A stretch of 12,916 nucleotides of DNA from Flammeovirgaceae bacterium UBA5008 (GCA_002398365.1 DGYK01000060.1:224876-237791); one strand, 5' to 3'. Positions 1 to 7,143 are shown, counted from the stretch's first letter. Numbers and translations are program-made. Notes: generated by a model from the sequence alone, not told the origin.

Positions 1-1
1 G

Positions 2-682
2 ACACTAAAGCTCAAAGGCAATCTGAAACCCAGACAGCAAGATACAGAAGATAAGGAAATGGTTGAACTTCCAGCAGGAGGTGGAATGATCATGCTCACA
101 GTTGGTGTAGCAGTACTTATTTTTGTCCCTGTTTTTAAAGCGCTAACTCACCTGCCACCGTACATCGGAATGCTGGGAGGATTAGGAATTTTATGGATAA
201 TTTCAGAGTTAATTAATCCGGATTTAGATGAAGCGCAACGAAAGAAGTATTCTGCTGCAAGTGCGTTGTCTCGCATAGATGTATCAAGTATGCTTTTCTT
301 TTTTGGAATATTATTAGCGGTAGGTGCTTTGGAGTCCATGCAAACACTTCATCATTTTGCTGAATATCTAAGTCAGCTACTGCGAGATAATCGAATCATC
401 ATTACGTTGATTGGAGTGGTTTCTGCCATCGTAGATAATGTGCCACTTGTGGCAGCTTGTATGGGTATGTATACTTTGGAAACATATCCGGTGGATAGTA
501 TGATTTGGCAATACCTCGCTTATTGTGCCGGAACAGGTGGAAGTTTATTGGTCATTGGATCAGCAGCCGGTGTAGCGGTAATGGGAATGGAGAAGATGGA
601 TTTTATCTGGTACCTCAAGAAAATTAGTTTTCTAGCGCTCATTGGATATCTGGGAGGAGCCGCAGTTTATTTGATCGTCTAG
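2..682 (+). CDS. nhaD: NhaD-type Na+/H+ antiporter, C-terminal part (5' truncated by window)
   Basis: This is the C-terminal half of an inner-membrane sodium/proton antiporter of the NhaD family (ion transporter superfamily), which exchanges cytoplasmic Na+ for external H+. The frame is open from base 2 with no stop, so the internal ATG at 59 is not the real start; about 226 residues are visible out of a usual 430-450. Counting from the internal Met, there are hydrophobic spans at about 10-28, 35-52, 77-94, 112-130 and 188-205. The motif DNVPLVAA (about 126-133), typical of this family and thought to lie in the ion path, is intact, as is the Gly-rich segment GTGGSLLVIGSAAG further on. The C-terminus ends naturally in a hydrophobic helix with stop TAG at 680-682. 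It converges on secDF through a shared terminator. The family is recognised from motifs; ion specificity is inferred. Confidence 0.85.
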   Translation, partial: TLKLKGNLKPRQQDTEDKEMVELPAGGGMIMLTVGVAVLIFVPVFKALTHLPPYIGMLGGLGILWIISELINPDLDEAQRKKYSAASALSRIDVSSMLFFFGILLAVGALESMQTLHHFAEYLSQLLRDNRIIITLIGVVSAIVDNVPLVAACMGMYTLETYPVDSMIWQYLAYCAGTGGSLLVIGSAAGVAVMGMEKMDFIWYLKKISFLALIGYLGGAAVYLIV

Positions 683-713
683 GGAACGTATCAATTCTTG
701 TGAACAACCAAAT

Positions 714-740
714 AAAAAAGGGGCCGAAGCCCCTCTTTTA
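714..740. terminator. Bidirectional intrinsic terminator between nhaD and secDF
   Basis: A perfect 6-bp stem, AGGGGC at 719-724 and GCCCCT at 729-734, closes a CGAA tetraloop. It is flanked by an A-run (714-719) on the left and a T-run (736-739) on the right, so each strand reads as a GC stem followed by a U-tract. It sits between two convergent genes and can serve both. Confidence 0.85.
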
Positions 741-755
741 TTTCGATCATTATGA

Positions 756-3700
756 CTAAGCCTTTACCGGCTTCACTTCTCCATCAGGGCTCTTATCCAA
801 ATCAATTACAACCGGTGCTGCAATAAATATAGAAGAGTAAGTACCAATTACGAATCCTACAAACAATGCGAATGAGAAACCTCGCAATACTTCACCACCA
901 AAGAACAACAATACGATTACCGTGATTAAGGTAGTTCCCGAAGTAATCAAAGTACGACTTAATGTGTTATTAATCGCATCATTAAATACCGCTTTGCGTT
1001 CGTGCGATGCACCGAATCCAAGGAATTCACGAATACGGTCGAAGATAATTACTGTATCGTTGATCGAATAACCAATGATGGTCAACAACGCAGCGATGAA
1101 CACCTGATCGATTTCAAATCCAAATCCAAATAACTTTGCGAAAGCGAATGCAGAAATTACAAACAGCGAGTCATGTGCCAACGCGATTACGGCACCCAAG
1201 CTGTATTGCCATTTTTTGAATCGAATTAACACATACAAGAAAATCAAAACCAACGCCAATAAGCTGGCCTCTACCGATGAATTCTTAATATCATCGGCAA
1301 TAGTTGCTGTTACCTTTGATGATGATGAGATCGTAAAGTGTGTATCATCAATCAAGGCATCGTTTTCACTAAACTGCAATCCGGTGAATTTAGTGACACC
1401 AGCTATCAACGCATCTTTCACCTTATCGTCTGCTCCGTCTGTTTCATCTTCAATCAGATAGGAAGTAGTTACTTTTACCACGTTGTTACCACCGTAGTTT
1501 TTCACTTCTGTTCCCGATTTTTCAAAGCTTTCGGCCAATGAATTGCGCATGGAAGTAGCTTCTACTGGCTTTTTAAATGAAACGATGTATGAGCGACCTC
1601 CTTTAAAGTCTACACCGTAGTTGAGACCTTGCACGGCCACAAGGATCATACCTGCTACGATAAATGAGGCTGAAAATATATAGGCTTTCTTACGATTGCC
1701 GATGAAATTATACTCTTTGCGTTTTTTGATCAATTGGGAAATTGGGGTTTCAAATGAAACTTTGGCATCATCGCCTTTGCGCACCATCCATTCTACCACC
1801 AAACGTGAAATGTAAACGGCTGTGAAGAATGAACAGCTAATACCGATGATCAATGTGATGGCGAAACCTTTGATAGGCCCTTGACCTAAGATGTACAAGG
1901 CAGCCGCTGTGAACAGCGTAGTTAAGTTGGAGTCAAAGATGGTCATGAAAGCACGATCAAATCCTAACTTGATGGCGTCACGCAATTTTCTTCCAATGGC
2001 CAATTCTTCTTTAATGCGCTCGTAAATCAACACGTTCGCATCTACAGCCATACCCATCGTTAAAACGATACCCGCAATTCCCGGAAGGGTGAGAGCTGCA
2101 TTTAGCTGCGCCAAAATTCCTAAAATAAAGAACACGTTGAACAGCAATGCGATGTTTGCAACCCAACCACCTTTTGCATAGTAAGCCACCATGAATAACA
2201 CAACCAGCGCCAAACCACAGGCCATCGAAATCAAACCTTGGCTTTGTGCTACTTGACCCAGTGTTGGACCAACGATAGCTTGTTCTACAATTTTGGTTGG
2301 TGCCGGCAATGAACCCGCCTTTAATACACTCGCTAAGTCTTTCGCTTCTTCGTTTGTAAACGATCCACTGATTTGCGAATTGCCATTAGGGATTTCACCA
2401 TTTACTGTAGGTGCTGTGTAAACATAATTATCGAGCACGATGGCGATTCTTCCTTGCGGTTGCTTAGCGGCAGCAGCGGCTGTTACTTTCGCCCATGTTT
2501 TTGCTCCGGCTGCATTCATCGTCATACTCACCGCAGGACGCGAGAATTGATCTACATCCAAACGTGCATTGTTAATTACTTCACCTGTCAAAAGAGGTTT
2601 TCCATTTCTTCCAATGTTTACGAAATTCAATTGAATGTCATCAACACCTTTGGTCACATCCGGATTGGCTTTCACATCCCAGAAGAAACCAATGGTGCGT
2701 GGTAACATCGCGCGCACATCTGGGCGTTTCAAAATTTTGTTGATGGTGGCTGTATCTTTTAGCTGATAATAAAATGGAATATTCTGGCTAAACAGAGCAA
2801 ACAAAGGAGAAGCACTGGCAGCGCGTAAAGAATCTAGAGCTGAAGTGCCCGTACTATCTTTCGCAGCTGTACTCAATGCTTTTTCCAATGCGGATTTAGC
2901 CGAGTCTGCCGGAGTAGTTGCAGCAGCAGGAGCAGCAGATTTGTTGGCAGCTTTTAATTCATTTTGTTCTTTCAAAAGCATTTGGTTGATAGCACCCAAT
3001 GCCTGACCCAATTGCGGATCGTACGTAGGCTCCACAATTTCCCAGAACTCCAAACGAGCAACGCCTTGCAATAATTTGCGCACACGCTGTGGGTTATCAG
3101 CACCCGGAATTTCGATTTGAATTCTGCCGGTTCCTTGCAAGCGCTGAATGTTCGGCTGCGAAGTTCCAAATTGATCGATACGAGTCTTTAGAATGGTAAA
3201 TGATCGATCAATGGCTTCTTCAATTTCTTTATCCAAAAACTTCATCACATCCGCATCGCTGTCGGTCAACTTTACACGATCTTTATTGGAAGAGGAAGTG
3301 AAAACAGAAGCGAGTGATTTATCGGGATTAGCCTCTTTGAAAGCTTTAAAAAATAAATTGCTGAAGTTGGCATCGCTGGACTTCTGCATTTCTTTCGCTT
3401 TTTGCAAAGCAGCTACGAAATCAGGGTCTTGATTATTTCCACTTAATCCGCGGATGATATCAATGGGTGAAATCTCCAATACCACGTGCATACCACCTTG
3501 CAAGTCGAGACCGAGATTTAATTCACTTTCTTTGATCTCTTTGTAGGTGTATTCAGCTCCGAATAAATTGTAAACAGTCTTGTTCCACAATGAATCCAGG
3601 TAATTCTGCTTTTTAGTTAAATCAAGATTGCCTGCCTTATCAGTAGCTTGGGCGATGGCATCTTTTTGAATGTTGCGCGATACCCAAGTAAACGACAGGT

Positions 3701-3761
3701 AATACAAACACAACAGGGTGATGAGAATGGTGAGTACAATAACGACTCCTTTGTTACGCAT
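756..3761 (-). CDS. secDF: SecDF fused protein-export membrane protein
   Basis: This is a SecD-SecF fusion, the inner-membrane subunit that works with SecYEG and uses the proton gradient to complete protein export. The length of 1001 residues is normal for Bacteroidota fusions. The SecD half has TM1 at about 6-26, the conserved GLDLQGG block at 84-90, a periplasmic domain, then five TM spans from about 508 to 660 containing MAVDANVLIYERIKEE (571-586); D574 is the likely proton-path aspartate. The SecF half has TM1 at about 692-711, VDFKGG at 717-722, and a TM bundle with GYSINDTVIIFDRI (897-910); R936 in SRTLITS likely matches the conserved SecF arginine. An Ala/Ser/Thr-rich stretch at about 272-318 interrupts the SecD periplasmic domain. 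The ATG at 3759-3761 has no Shine-Dalgarno motif and an AT-rich leader, normal for this phylum. A 112-residue membrane protein lies 90 bases upstream. Confidence 0.97.
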   Translation of the reverse strand: MRNKGVVIVLTILITLLCLYYLSFTWVSRNIQKDAIAQATDKAGNLDLTKKQNYLDSLWNKTVYNLFGAEYTYKEIKESELNLGLDLQGGMHVVLEISPIDIIRGLSGNNQDPDFVAALQKAKEMQKSSDANFSNLFFKAFKEANPDKSLASVFTSSSNKDRVKLTDSDADVMKFLDKEIEEAIDRSFTILKTRIDQFGTSQPNIQRLQGTGRIQIEIPGADNPQRVRKLLQGVARLEFWEIVEPTYDPQLGQALGAINQMLLKEQNELKAANKSAAPAAATTPADSAKSALEKALSTAAKDSTGTSALDSLRAASASPLFALFSQNIPFYYQLKDTATINKILKRPDVRAMLPRTIGFFWDVKANPDVTKGVDDIQLNFVNIGRNGKPLLTGEVINNARLDVDQFSRPAVSMTMNAAGAKTWAKVTAAAAAKQPQGRIAIVLDNYVYTAPTVNGEIPNGNSQISGSFTNEEAKDLASVLKAGSLPAPTKIVEQAIVGPTLGQVAQSQGLISMACGLALVVLFMVAYYAKGGWVANIALLFNVFFILGILAQLNAALTLPGIAGIVLTMGMAVDANVLIYERIKEELAIGRKLRDAIKLGFDRAFMTIFDSNLTTLFTAAALYILGQGPIKGFAITLIIGISCSFFTAVYISRLVVEWMVRKGDDAKVSFETPISQLIKKRKEYNFIGNRKKAYIFSASFIVAGMILVAVQGLNYGVDFKGGRSYIVSFKKPVEATSMRNSLAESFEKSGTEVKNYGGNNVVKVTTSYLIEDETDGADDKVKDALIAGVTKFTGLQFSENDALIDDTHFTISSSSKVTATIADDIKNSSVEASLLALVLIFLYVLIRFKKWQYSLGAVIALAHDSLFVISAFAFAKLFGFGFEIDQVFIAALLTIIGYSINDTVIIFDRIREFLGFGASHERKAVFNDAINNTLSRTLITSGTTLITVIVLLFFGGEVLRGFSFALFVGFVIGTYSSIFIAAPVVIDLDKSPDGEVKPVKA

Positions 3762-3796
3762 ATGATAATTAAATTTAAATGAAGAAACTTGGTGAA

Positions 3797-3880
3797 ATGA
3801 AGATTACTTCGGCTTCATGCCGACAACAAAAAAAATAATACGAGGGATGTTTTAGGGCGCGTTTGGCGCTATACTCGTAC
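3797..3880 (-). promoter_or_regulatory. Candidate structured leader RNA between the small membrane protein gene and secDF
   Basis: On the minus-strand transcript three pairings are visible. (1) UACGAG (3879-3874, within the last codons of the small gene) can pair with CUCGUA (3844-3839, after its stop), enclosing the stop codon. (2) UCGGC (3823-3819) pairs with GCCGA (3813-3809) around a 5-base loop. (3) AUGAAG (3818-3813) can pair with CUUCAU (3802-3797), or with a second CUUCAU at 3784-3779. Pairings 2 and 3 exclude each other. No -7 promoter consensus is seen in this gap, so secDF is probably read from the promoter further upstream. Stems are short and were found by eye without energy calculation; a regulatory role is inference. 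Confidence 0.35.
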
Positions 3881-4190
3881 GAAAGAGCGTTCGGAAGAAT
3901 TTGAAAAGGCTTTGGCGAATAACGGCAACAACTTTCTTTGGCTCCTCTGAGATCGCTGCTTGATTGGGAACAACCGCCTGATCTTGGTTGACCGCCAGTG
4001 CATTACCGTTTGGAACTACGTCTGAGGGAGCATGGATGCTGGCCTGATTTTTAGATTCGTTTTGCTCGGTTTTAGCTTTCGCTTTTTCCTCTGCAACAGG
4101 CTTGTAAAAAGACTGGGTAAGCACAATCACTACTACCGACAGGATGCCGATAAACAGTAAAAACCCTCTTTTTAACCCTTTTTTAGACAT
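3852..4190 (-). CDS. Small single-span membrane protein upstream of secDF; candidate secretion-monitoring arrest peptide
   Basis: I do not recognise a named family. The 112-residue product has a basic N-terminus (KKGLKRG, 3-9), one hydrophobic span at about 10-27 with no clear signal peptidase site, and a polar Ala/Gln/Asn/Lys-rich linker at about 32-85. A basic, aromatic tail ends FKFFRTLFRTSIAPNAP immediately before the stop. It starts 50 bases after udk and ends 90 bases before secDF, same strand, and has its own promoter candidate. Established knowledge: VemP in Vibrio and the ApdA/ApdP-type peptides are short proteins with an N-terminal targeting segment, encoded before secDF, that stall the ribosome near their C-terminus and raise SecDF output when export is slow. 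Size, topology, position and odd tail match that architecture. There is no exact known arrest motif: APNAP only loosely recalls RAPP. It could equally be an ordinary orphan membrane protein. The gene call is fairly sure; the function is a hypothesis. Confidence 0.8.
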   Translation of the reverse strand: MSKKGLKRGFLLFIGILSVVVIVLTQSFYKPVAEEKAKAKTEQNESKNQASIHAPSDVVPNGNALAVNQDQAVVPNQAAISEEPKKVVAVIRQSLFKFFRTLFRTSIAPNAP

Positions 4191-4221
4191 TTTTTGAAGT
4201 TCTCTTTCAAATTCCGGAGGG

Positions 4222-4251
4222 CAAAACTAGCCATTAAAGGCTAATTTGCAA
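4222..4251 (-). promoter_or_regulatory. Bacteroidota-type promoter for the small membrane protein gene and secDF
   Basis: Reading the minus strand, TTG (4251-4249) is followed after exactly 19 bases by TAGTTTTG (4229-4222), a full match to the Bacteroidota -33 TTG / -7 TAnnTTTG consensus. The -33 element lies in the last codons of udk. The predicted RNA start near 4216 gives a leader of about 25 bases before the ATG at 4190. This would let the small gene plus secDF be transcribed independently of udk. No transcription data are available. Confidence 0.5.
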
Positions 4252-4867
4252 CTTCTATTTTTGATTTTAGAAAGCTGGCCAACACCTCCAACGCCTTTTT
4301 AAAATTACTATTGTTGGGAATCACAAGGTCAGAGTAATGTTTCAGTGGCTCAATTTGACTTTCGTAAATGGGCATGACATGGAATTGGTAGCGATAGAGC
4401 ACATCGTCTAAGTCATAGCCGCGCTCCACCTGATCTCTCCGAATTCTGCGTCCCAGCTTCACATGATCTTTGGCTTCGATAAATATTTTCAGATCAATTT
4501 CTTTGGCGATCTCTTCAAAAAATTGAACAAATAAACCTTCTACTATAATAATAGGAGCACTTTTAAATTCCAGTAATGATGGCTCGGCAGCCGGATTGTT
4601 AAAAGTGTATTCCTTTTTAAAGACGCTTTGACCAGCTTTTAGCTTGATGAGATCGCTTAAAAACGCATCGCGGTCAATGGAAATGGGTAAGTCAAAATTT
4701 TTAACTCCATTTTCATCGATAGGCTGTTGTTCACGAGGCTTATAATAATTGTCTTGCGAAATCAAACAGATTTCTTCGGGTTTAAAAAGATCGGATAGCC
4801 CCTGAAGAAAGTAGGTTTTTCCAGAGCCGCTTCCACCCGTAATTCCGATGGTAAATGGTTTGTTCAT
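4241..4867 (-). CDS. udk: Uridine kinase
   Basis: This cytosolic nucleoside kinase phosphorylates uridine (and usually cytidine) to the monophosphate in pyrimidine salvage. The 208-residue length matches the family (about 205-215). The Walker A loop GGSGSGKT is at 11-18, DNYY at 39-42 (the substrate-side signature following SQ), NFDLP at 57-61 where family members usually have NFDHP-like sequence, IIIVEG at 106-111 (Walker B-like strand with Glu), and the Arg-rich lid GRRIRRD at 139-145. The ATG at 4865-4867 places the P-loop at the normal distance from the N-terminus. It is upstream of the small membrane protein and secDF on the same strand, but its link to them is probably only positional because a separate promoter candidate lies at its 3' end. 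Another phosphoribulokinase/uridine kinase family member is possible but less likely. Confidence 0.92.
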   Translation of the reverse strand: MNKPFTIGITGGSGSGKTYFLQGLSDLFKPEEICLISQDNYYKPREQQPIDENGVKNFDLPISIDRDAFLSDLIKLKAGQSVFKKEYTFNNPAAEPSLLEFKSAPIIIVEGLFVQFFEEIAKEIDLKIFIEAKDHVKLGRRIRRDQVERGYDLDDVLYRYQFHVMPIYESQIEPLKHYSDLVIPNNSNFKKALEVLASFLKSKIEVAN

Positions 4868-4878
4868 AGGTTTGACCG

Positions 4879-4907
4879 TAAAAGTACGTTTTATGTTAAT
4901 CCCTCAA
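4879..4907 (-). promoter_or_regulatory. Possible udk promoter
   Basis: On the minus strand TTG (4907-4905) is followed after 18 bases by TACTTTTA (4886-4879), which differs from TAnnTTTG only in the last base. The implied leader before the udk ATG at 4867 would be only several bases, so this is a tentative call. Confidence 0.3.
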
Positions 4908-4947
4908 AAAAGAATTAGCATCATCCGCTTTCTTTTTTTGCTAACTT

Positions 4948-4955
4948 TAGTTTTG
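4948..4955 (+). promoter_or_regulatory. Possible -7 element for the 132-residue membrane protein gene
   Basis: TAGTTTTG fits the Bacteroidota -7 consensus TAnnTTTG and ends 16 bases before the ATG at 4972. An overlapping near-match, TAACTTTA, lies at 4942-4949. I find no TTG at the proper distance upstream, so only half of the promoter is supported. Confidence 0.25.
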
Positions 4956-4971
4956 GGTAAAATCGAATTTT

Positions 4972-5370
4972 ATGAAAGAAGAGAAATCAAGCCTAAGTTC
5001 ATGGATTGGCGGTACAATTGCATTTATATTAGTAGTGGGTGCTGGGCTTTTTTTATATGACTTGTTTTTTTCCAAACCTGAACATTTAACAGGAGTAATT
5101 ATTGAAAAGGTATTTGTGCCGGCCCATACTTACTCTGGCGGACCCTATGGGGGTAATCGCAGGGGTAACTACACCATCACAACAGCACAAGAAGAGCAAT
5201 GGATTGCGATTGTAAAAACGGATAAAGGAGATACACTCAAGGTACACTGTCATTCCAGCCATTACGAAAACACCGAATTGGGTAATATCCTCTACTTTAA
5301 GAAATATGAAGGGCATTTATTTCATGTAGATTACTTTGCCCACAATGAAGAAGAAGAAGTAAAAAAATAA
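4972..5370 (+). CDS. Hypothetical membrane-anchored protein, 132 residues
   Basis: No named family is recognised. One hydrophobic span at about 13-33 follows a short charged N-terminus, suggesting an N-in membrane anchor with the rest exposed outside the cytoplasm. The exposed part (about 35-125) alternates hydrophobic and polar residues as in a small beta domain: GVIIEKVFV, then a Gly/Arg-rich turn GGPYGGNRRG (56-65), QWIAIVKTDKGDTLKVHC (76-93), and a Glu-rich end. A single CHSSH cluster lies at 93-97. ATG 4972 is the only sensible start and keeps the anchor intact. The gene is divergent from udk (104 bases between starts) and 77 bases before xdhC, so it may or may not belong to the downstream run. 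Coding status is supported by length, position and composition only. Confidence 0.72.
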   Translation: MKEEKSSLSSWIGGTIAFILVVGAGLFLYDLFFSKPEHLTGVIIEKVFVPAHTYSGGPYGGNRRGNYTITTAQEEQWIAIVKTDKGDTLKVHCHSSHYENTELGNILYFKKYEGHLFHVDYFAHNEEEEVKK

Positions 5371-5447
5371 ATAGCGGCTTTGATTTGTGTACAGATCATG
5401 ATTTGCGAATTAGACACTGGAGAAGTGCGAAAAGGAATTTTAAATAG

Positions 5448-6551
5448 ATGAAGGATTTAAAAGCCATTGTAACAGAATACAAAAAAATAGATTCAAATAG
5501 GCAAGCGGCTTTAGCCACGGTTGTGAAAGTAAGTGGCTCATCCTACCGAAGTCCCGGAGCACGCATGCTCATTACCGATGATGGAAAATGGGTAGGTTCC
5601 ATCAGCGGAGGCTGCTTGGAAGGCGATGCGTTGCGCAAGGCACGAATGGTGATGTCGAACAAGCAACCCATGACTGTCACCTATGACACGCGCGAAGAAA
5701 GCAATCAGAATTTAGGAATCAGCTTAGGATGTAATGGTGTGATTGATGTGTTGATCGAACCTTTTTCAGAGAATTATCTGCCAATACAATTTTTTGAACC
5801 CATCATTCAGCGCAATGAGCCGGTAGCTATGGCTACTATTTTCCGTGGAGAAAGAGGTGTGGGTGAGAAAATGTGGTGCGATCTATCCGATATCATTCAA
5901 TCCACCATTTCTGATTTAAATCTAAAGGAACAATTACGTCTTCAGCTGAATGAGGTTTTTGAACTCAAAAAATCATTCGCTCAAAAAATAGAAATTCACT
6001 CAGGTGAAGTGGAAGTTTTTTTGGAATGGATTCAGCCTTCAGTTTCAGTCTTAATTTTTGGAGGAGGCTTTGACGCGCGTCCTGTAAGTCAGTTGGCCAA
6101 AACATTGGGCTGGGAAGTGCAAGTAACTGATGAATGTGTAGCACACATAGCACCCATCTTTTTTCCGGGAGTCGATAAGTTATCCCTATGCCAACGCGAT
6201 TTTATCGATCGGGATTTTCAGATCACCAATTATACAGCCTGTGTACTCATGTCGCACAACTATGAGTATGATCGCGATGTGCTGAAGAAAGTAATTCATT
6301 CACCGGCACCTTATATTGGTATTTTAGGTCCGCGCAAGCGTTTTGATAAAATGCGTGAAGAGTTTCGAAAAGGCGGATTGGAATTAACTGAGGAACAATT
6401 GACCCGTATCCATTCACCCATTGGATTGGATATTGGAGCAGAAGCTGCCGATGAAATTGCTGTTTCCATCATTGCAGAAATACAAAGTGTTTTCGCAAAA
6501 CGCCCTGCTGGATTTTTAAAGCAATTGCCTGGCCCAATCCATCAGCGATAA
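5448..6551 (+). CDS. xdhC: XdhC/CoxI-family molybdenum cofactor maturation protein
   Basis: XdhC-family proteins bind molybdenum cofactor, promote its sulfuration and hand it to xanthine-dehydrogenase-type molybdoenzymes in the cytosol. The 367-residue protein has both expected parts. The N-terminal XdhC/CoxI domain (about 10-110) carries GSSYRSPGARM (30-40), SGGCLEGD (53-60) and LGCNG (93-97), with family-typical cysteines at 56 and 95. The C-terminal Rossmann domain (about 197-345) starts with VLIFGGGFDARPV (201-213), then GPRKR (294-298) and PIGLDIGAEAADEIAVSI (324-341). Start ATG 5448 gives the standard N-terminus. The stop is one base from an ATG that begins the damaged DUF1287 gene. A MocA-like nucleotidyltransferase about 3.4 kb downstream on the same strand suits a shared role in cofactor maturation, although the target enzyme is not in view. 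Confidence 0.92.
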   Translation: MKDLKAIVTEYKKIDSNRQAALATVVKVSGSSYRSPGARMLITDDGKWVGSISGGCLEGDALRKARMVMSNKQPMTVTYDTREESNQNLGISLGCNGVIDVLIEPFSENYLPIQFFEPIIQRNEPVAMATIFRGERGVGEKMWCDLSDIIQSTISDLNLKEQLRLQLNEVFELKKSFAQKIEIHSGEVEVFLEWIQPSVSVLIFGGGFDARPVSQLAKTLGWEVQVTDECVAHIAPIFFPGVDKLSLCQRDFIDRDFQITNYTACVLMSHNYEYDRDVLKKVIHSPAPYIGILGPRKRFDKMREEFRKGGLELTEEQLTRIHSPIGLDIGAEAADEIAVSIIAEIQSVFAKRPAGFLKQLPGPIHQR

Positions 6552-6552
6552 G

Positions 6553-6609
6553 ATGCAGAAGAAATTTTAAATTTTATTTATTCTCTAGGTTGGCTGTCTG
6601 GCTACAGAT
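6553..6609 (+). other. Signal peptide remnant with two in-frame stop codons upstream of the DUF1287 gene
   Basis: In the same frame as the DUF1287 protein, one base after the xdhC stop, bases 6553-6609 read MQKKF, TAA (6568-6570), ILFIL, TAG (6586-6588), VGCLATD, continuing into LFAQNEF. If each stop is read as a single-base change of a Leu or Trp codon (TTA, TTG or TGG), the result is an ideal Bacteroidota signal peptide ending in FAQ, with VGC also possible as a lipobox. The rest of the gene is open. This looks like recent loss of the secretion signal, or sequence error. Confidence 0.6.
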
Positions 6610-7143
6610 TTGTTTGCACAAAACGAATTCACAGACAAACTAGCTGAGGCTGCGTTTTCACTAACACATCAAAAAGTCGAATATGACGCCACCTATTTTG
6701 CCATAAGTTATCCGGGTGGAGATGTGCCCGCAGATAAAGGGGTTTGCACCGATGTGGTTATTCGTGCCTATCGAAAAGTAGGAATCGACCTGCAAAAGGA
6801 AGTACATGAAGACATGAAAGCCAATTTTTCAAAGTACCCAACAAAGTGGGGACTCAAGCAACCGGACAAAAATATAGACCATCGCAGAGTGCCCAACCTG
6901 ATGACTTTTTTTTCACGCTTCGGAACTACCCAGAAAATAAGTACAGAACCCAAAGACTACCTACCTGGTGACATCGTGTGTTGGAATTTGGGAGGAGCGA
7001 TCACACACATCGGAATTGTATCGAAGAACAAATCAAAAGATGGAAGGCGAAATTTGATCATCCATAACATTGGACATGGACAAGTGGAAGAAGATATCTT
7101 GTTTGAGTTCAAAATAATCGGCCATTATTCTTTCAGAAAGTAA
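6610..7143 (+). CDS. DUF1287-family protein, start and signal peptide damaged
   Basis: The product resembles the DUF1287 family (for example E. coli YijF), extracytoplasmic proteins with an NlpC/P60-like cysteine-peptidase appearance but no established function. Numbered from the TTG at 6610 (177 residues), the likely catalytic elements are present: GVCTDVV with Cys46, the family block HRRVPNL (91-97), PGDIVCW (119-125), ITHIGIV with His133, and IHNIGHG (151-157). No early in-frame ATG exists; TTG 6610 is only the first listed alternative start and would remove the secretion signal. The natural start is probably the ATG at 6553, but two stops (6568-6570 and 6586-6588) break that frame. The gene may therefore be a young pseudogene, or give a weakly made cytosolic protein. 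It follows xdhC closely and precedes the propeller lipoprotein by 61 bases. Confidence 0.78.
   Translation: MFAQNEFTDKLAEAAFSLTHQKVEYDATYFAISYPGGDVPADKGVCTDVVIRAYRKVGIDLQKEVHEDMKANFSKYPTKWGLKQPDKNIDHRRVPNLMTFFSRFGTTQKISTEPKDYLPGDIVCWNLGGAITHIGIVSKNKSKDGRRNLIIHNIGHGQVEEDILFEFKIIGHYSFRK

Noticed and set aside
59..61. ATG at 59 as the start of the NhaD gene
   Set aside because: The frame is open to the left edge, and the protein would be half the normal family length.
2373..2705. 110-codon plus-strand open frame antisense to secDF
   Set aside because: Antisense shadow of a strongly conserved coding region, with a Cys- and Arg-rich composition unlike real proteins here.
3809..3823. TCGGC-TTCAT-GCCGA hairpin as a terminator between the small membrane protein gene and secDF
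   Set aside because: On the minus transcript the stem is followed by AGUAAUCUU, not a U-run; the U-rich stretch lies before it. A leader structure is more plausible than a terminator.
5381..5405. Direct repeat TGATTTG (5381-5387 and 5399-5405) before xdhC
   Set aside because: Only seven bases, two copies, in AT-rich DNA, and not at a promoter-like distance. Probably chance.
6554..6621. Alternative open frame (+2 reading) across the DUF1287 leader
   Set aside because: It is open but reads NFKFYLFSRLAVWLQICLHK and does not join the domain frame without a shift, whereas the +1 reading joins directly to LFAQNEF.
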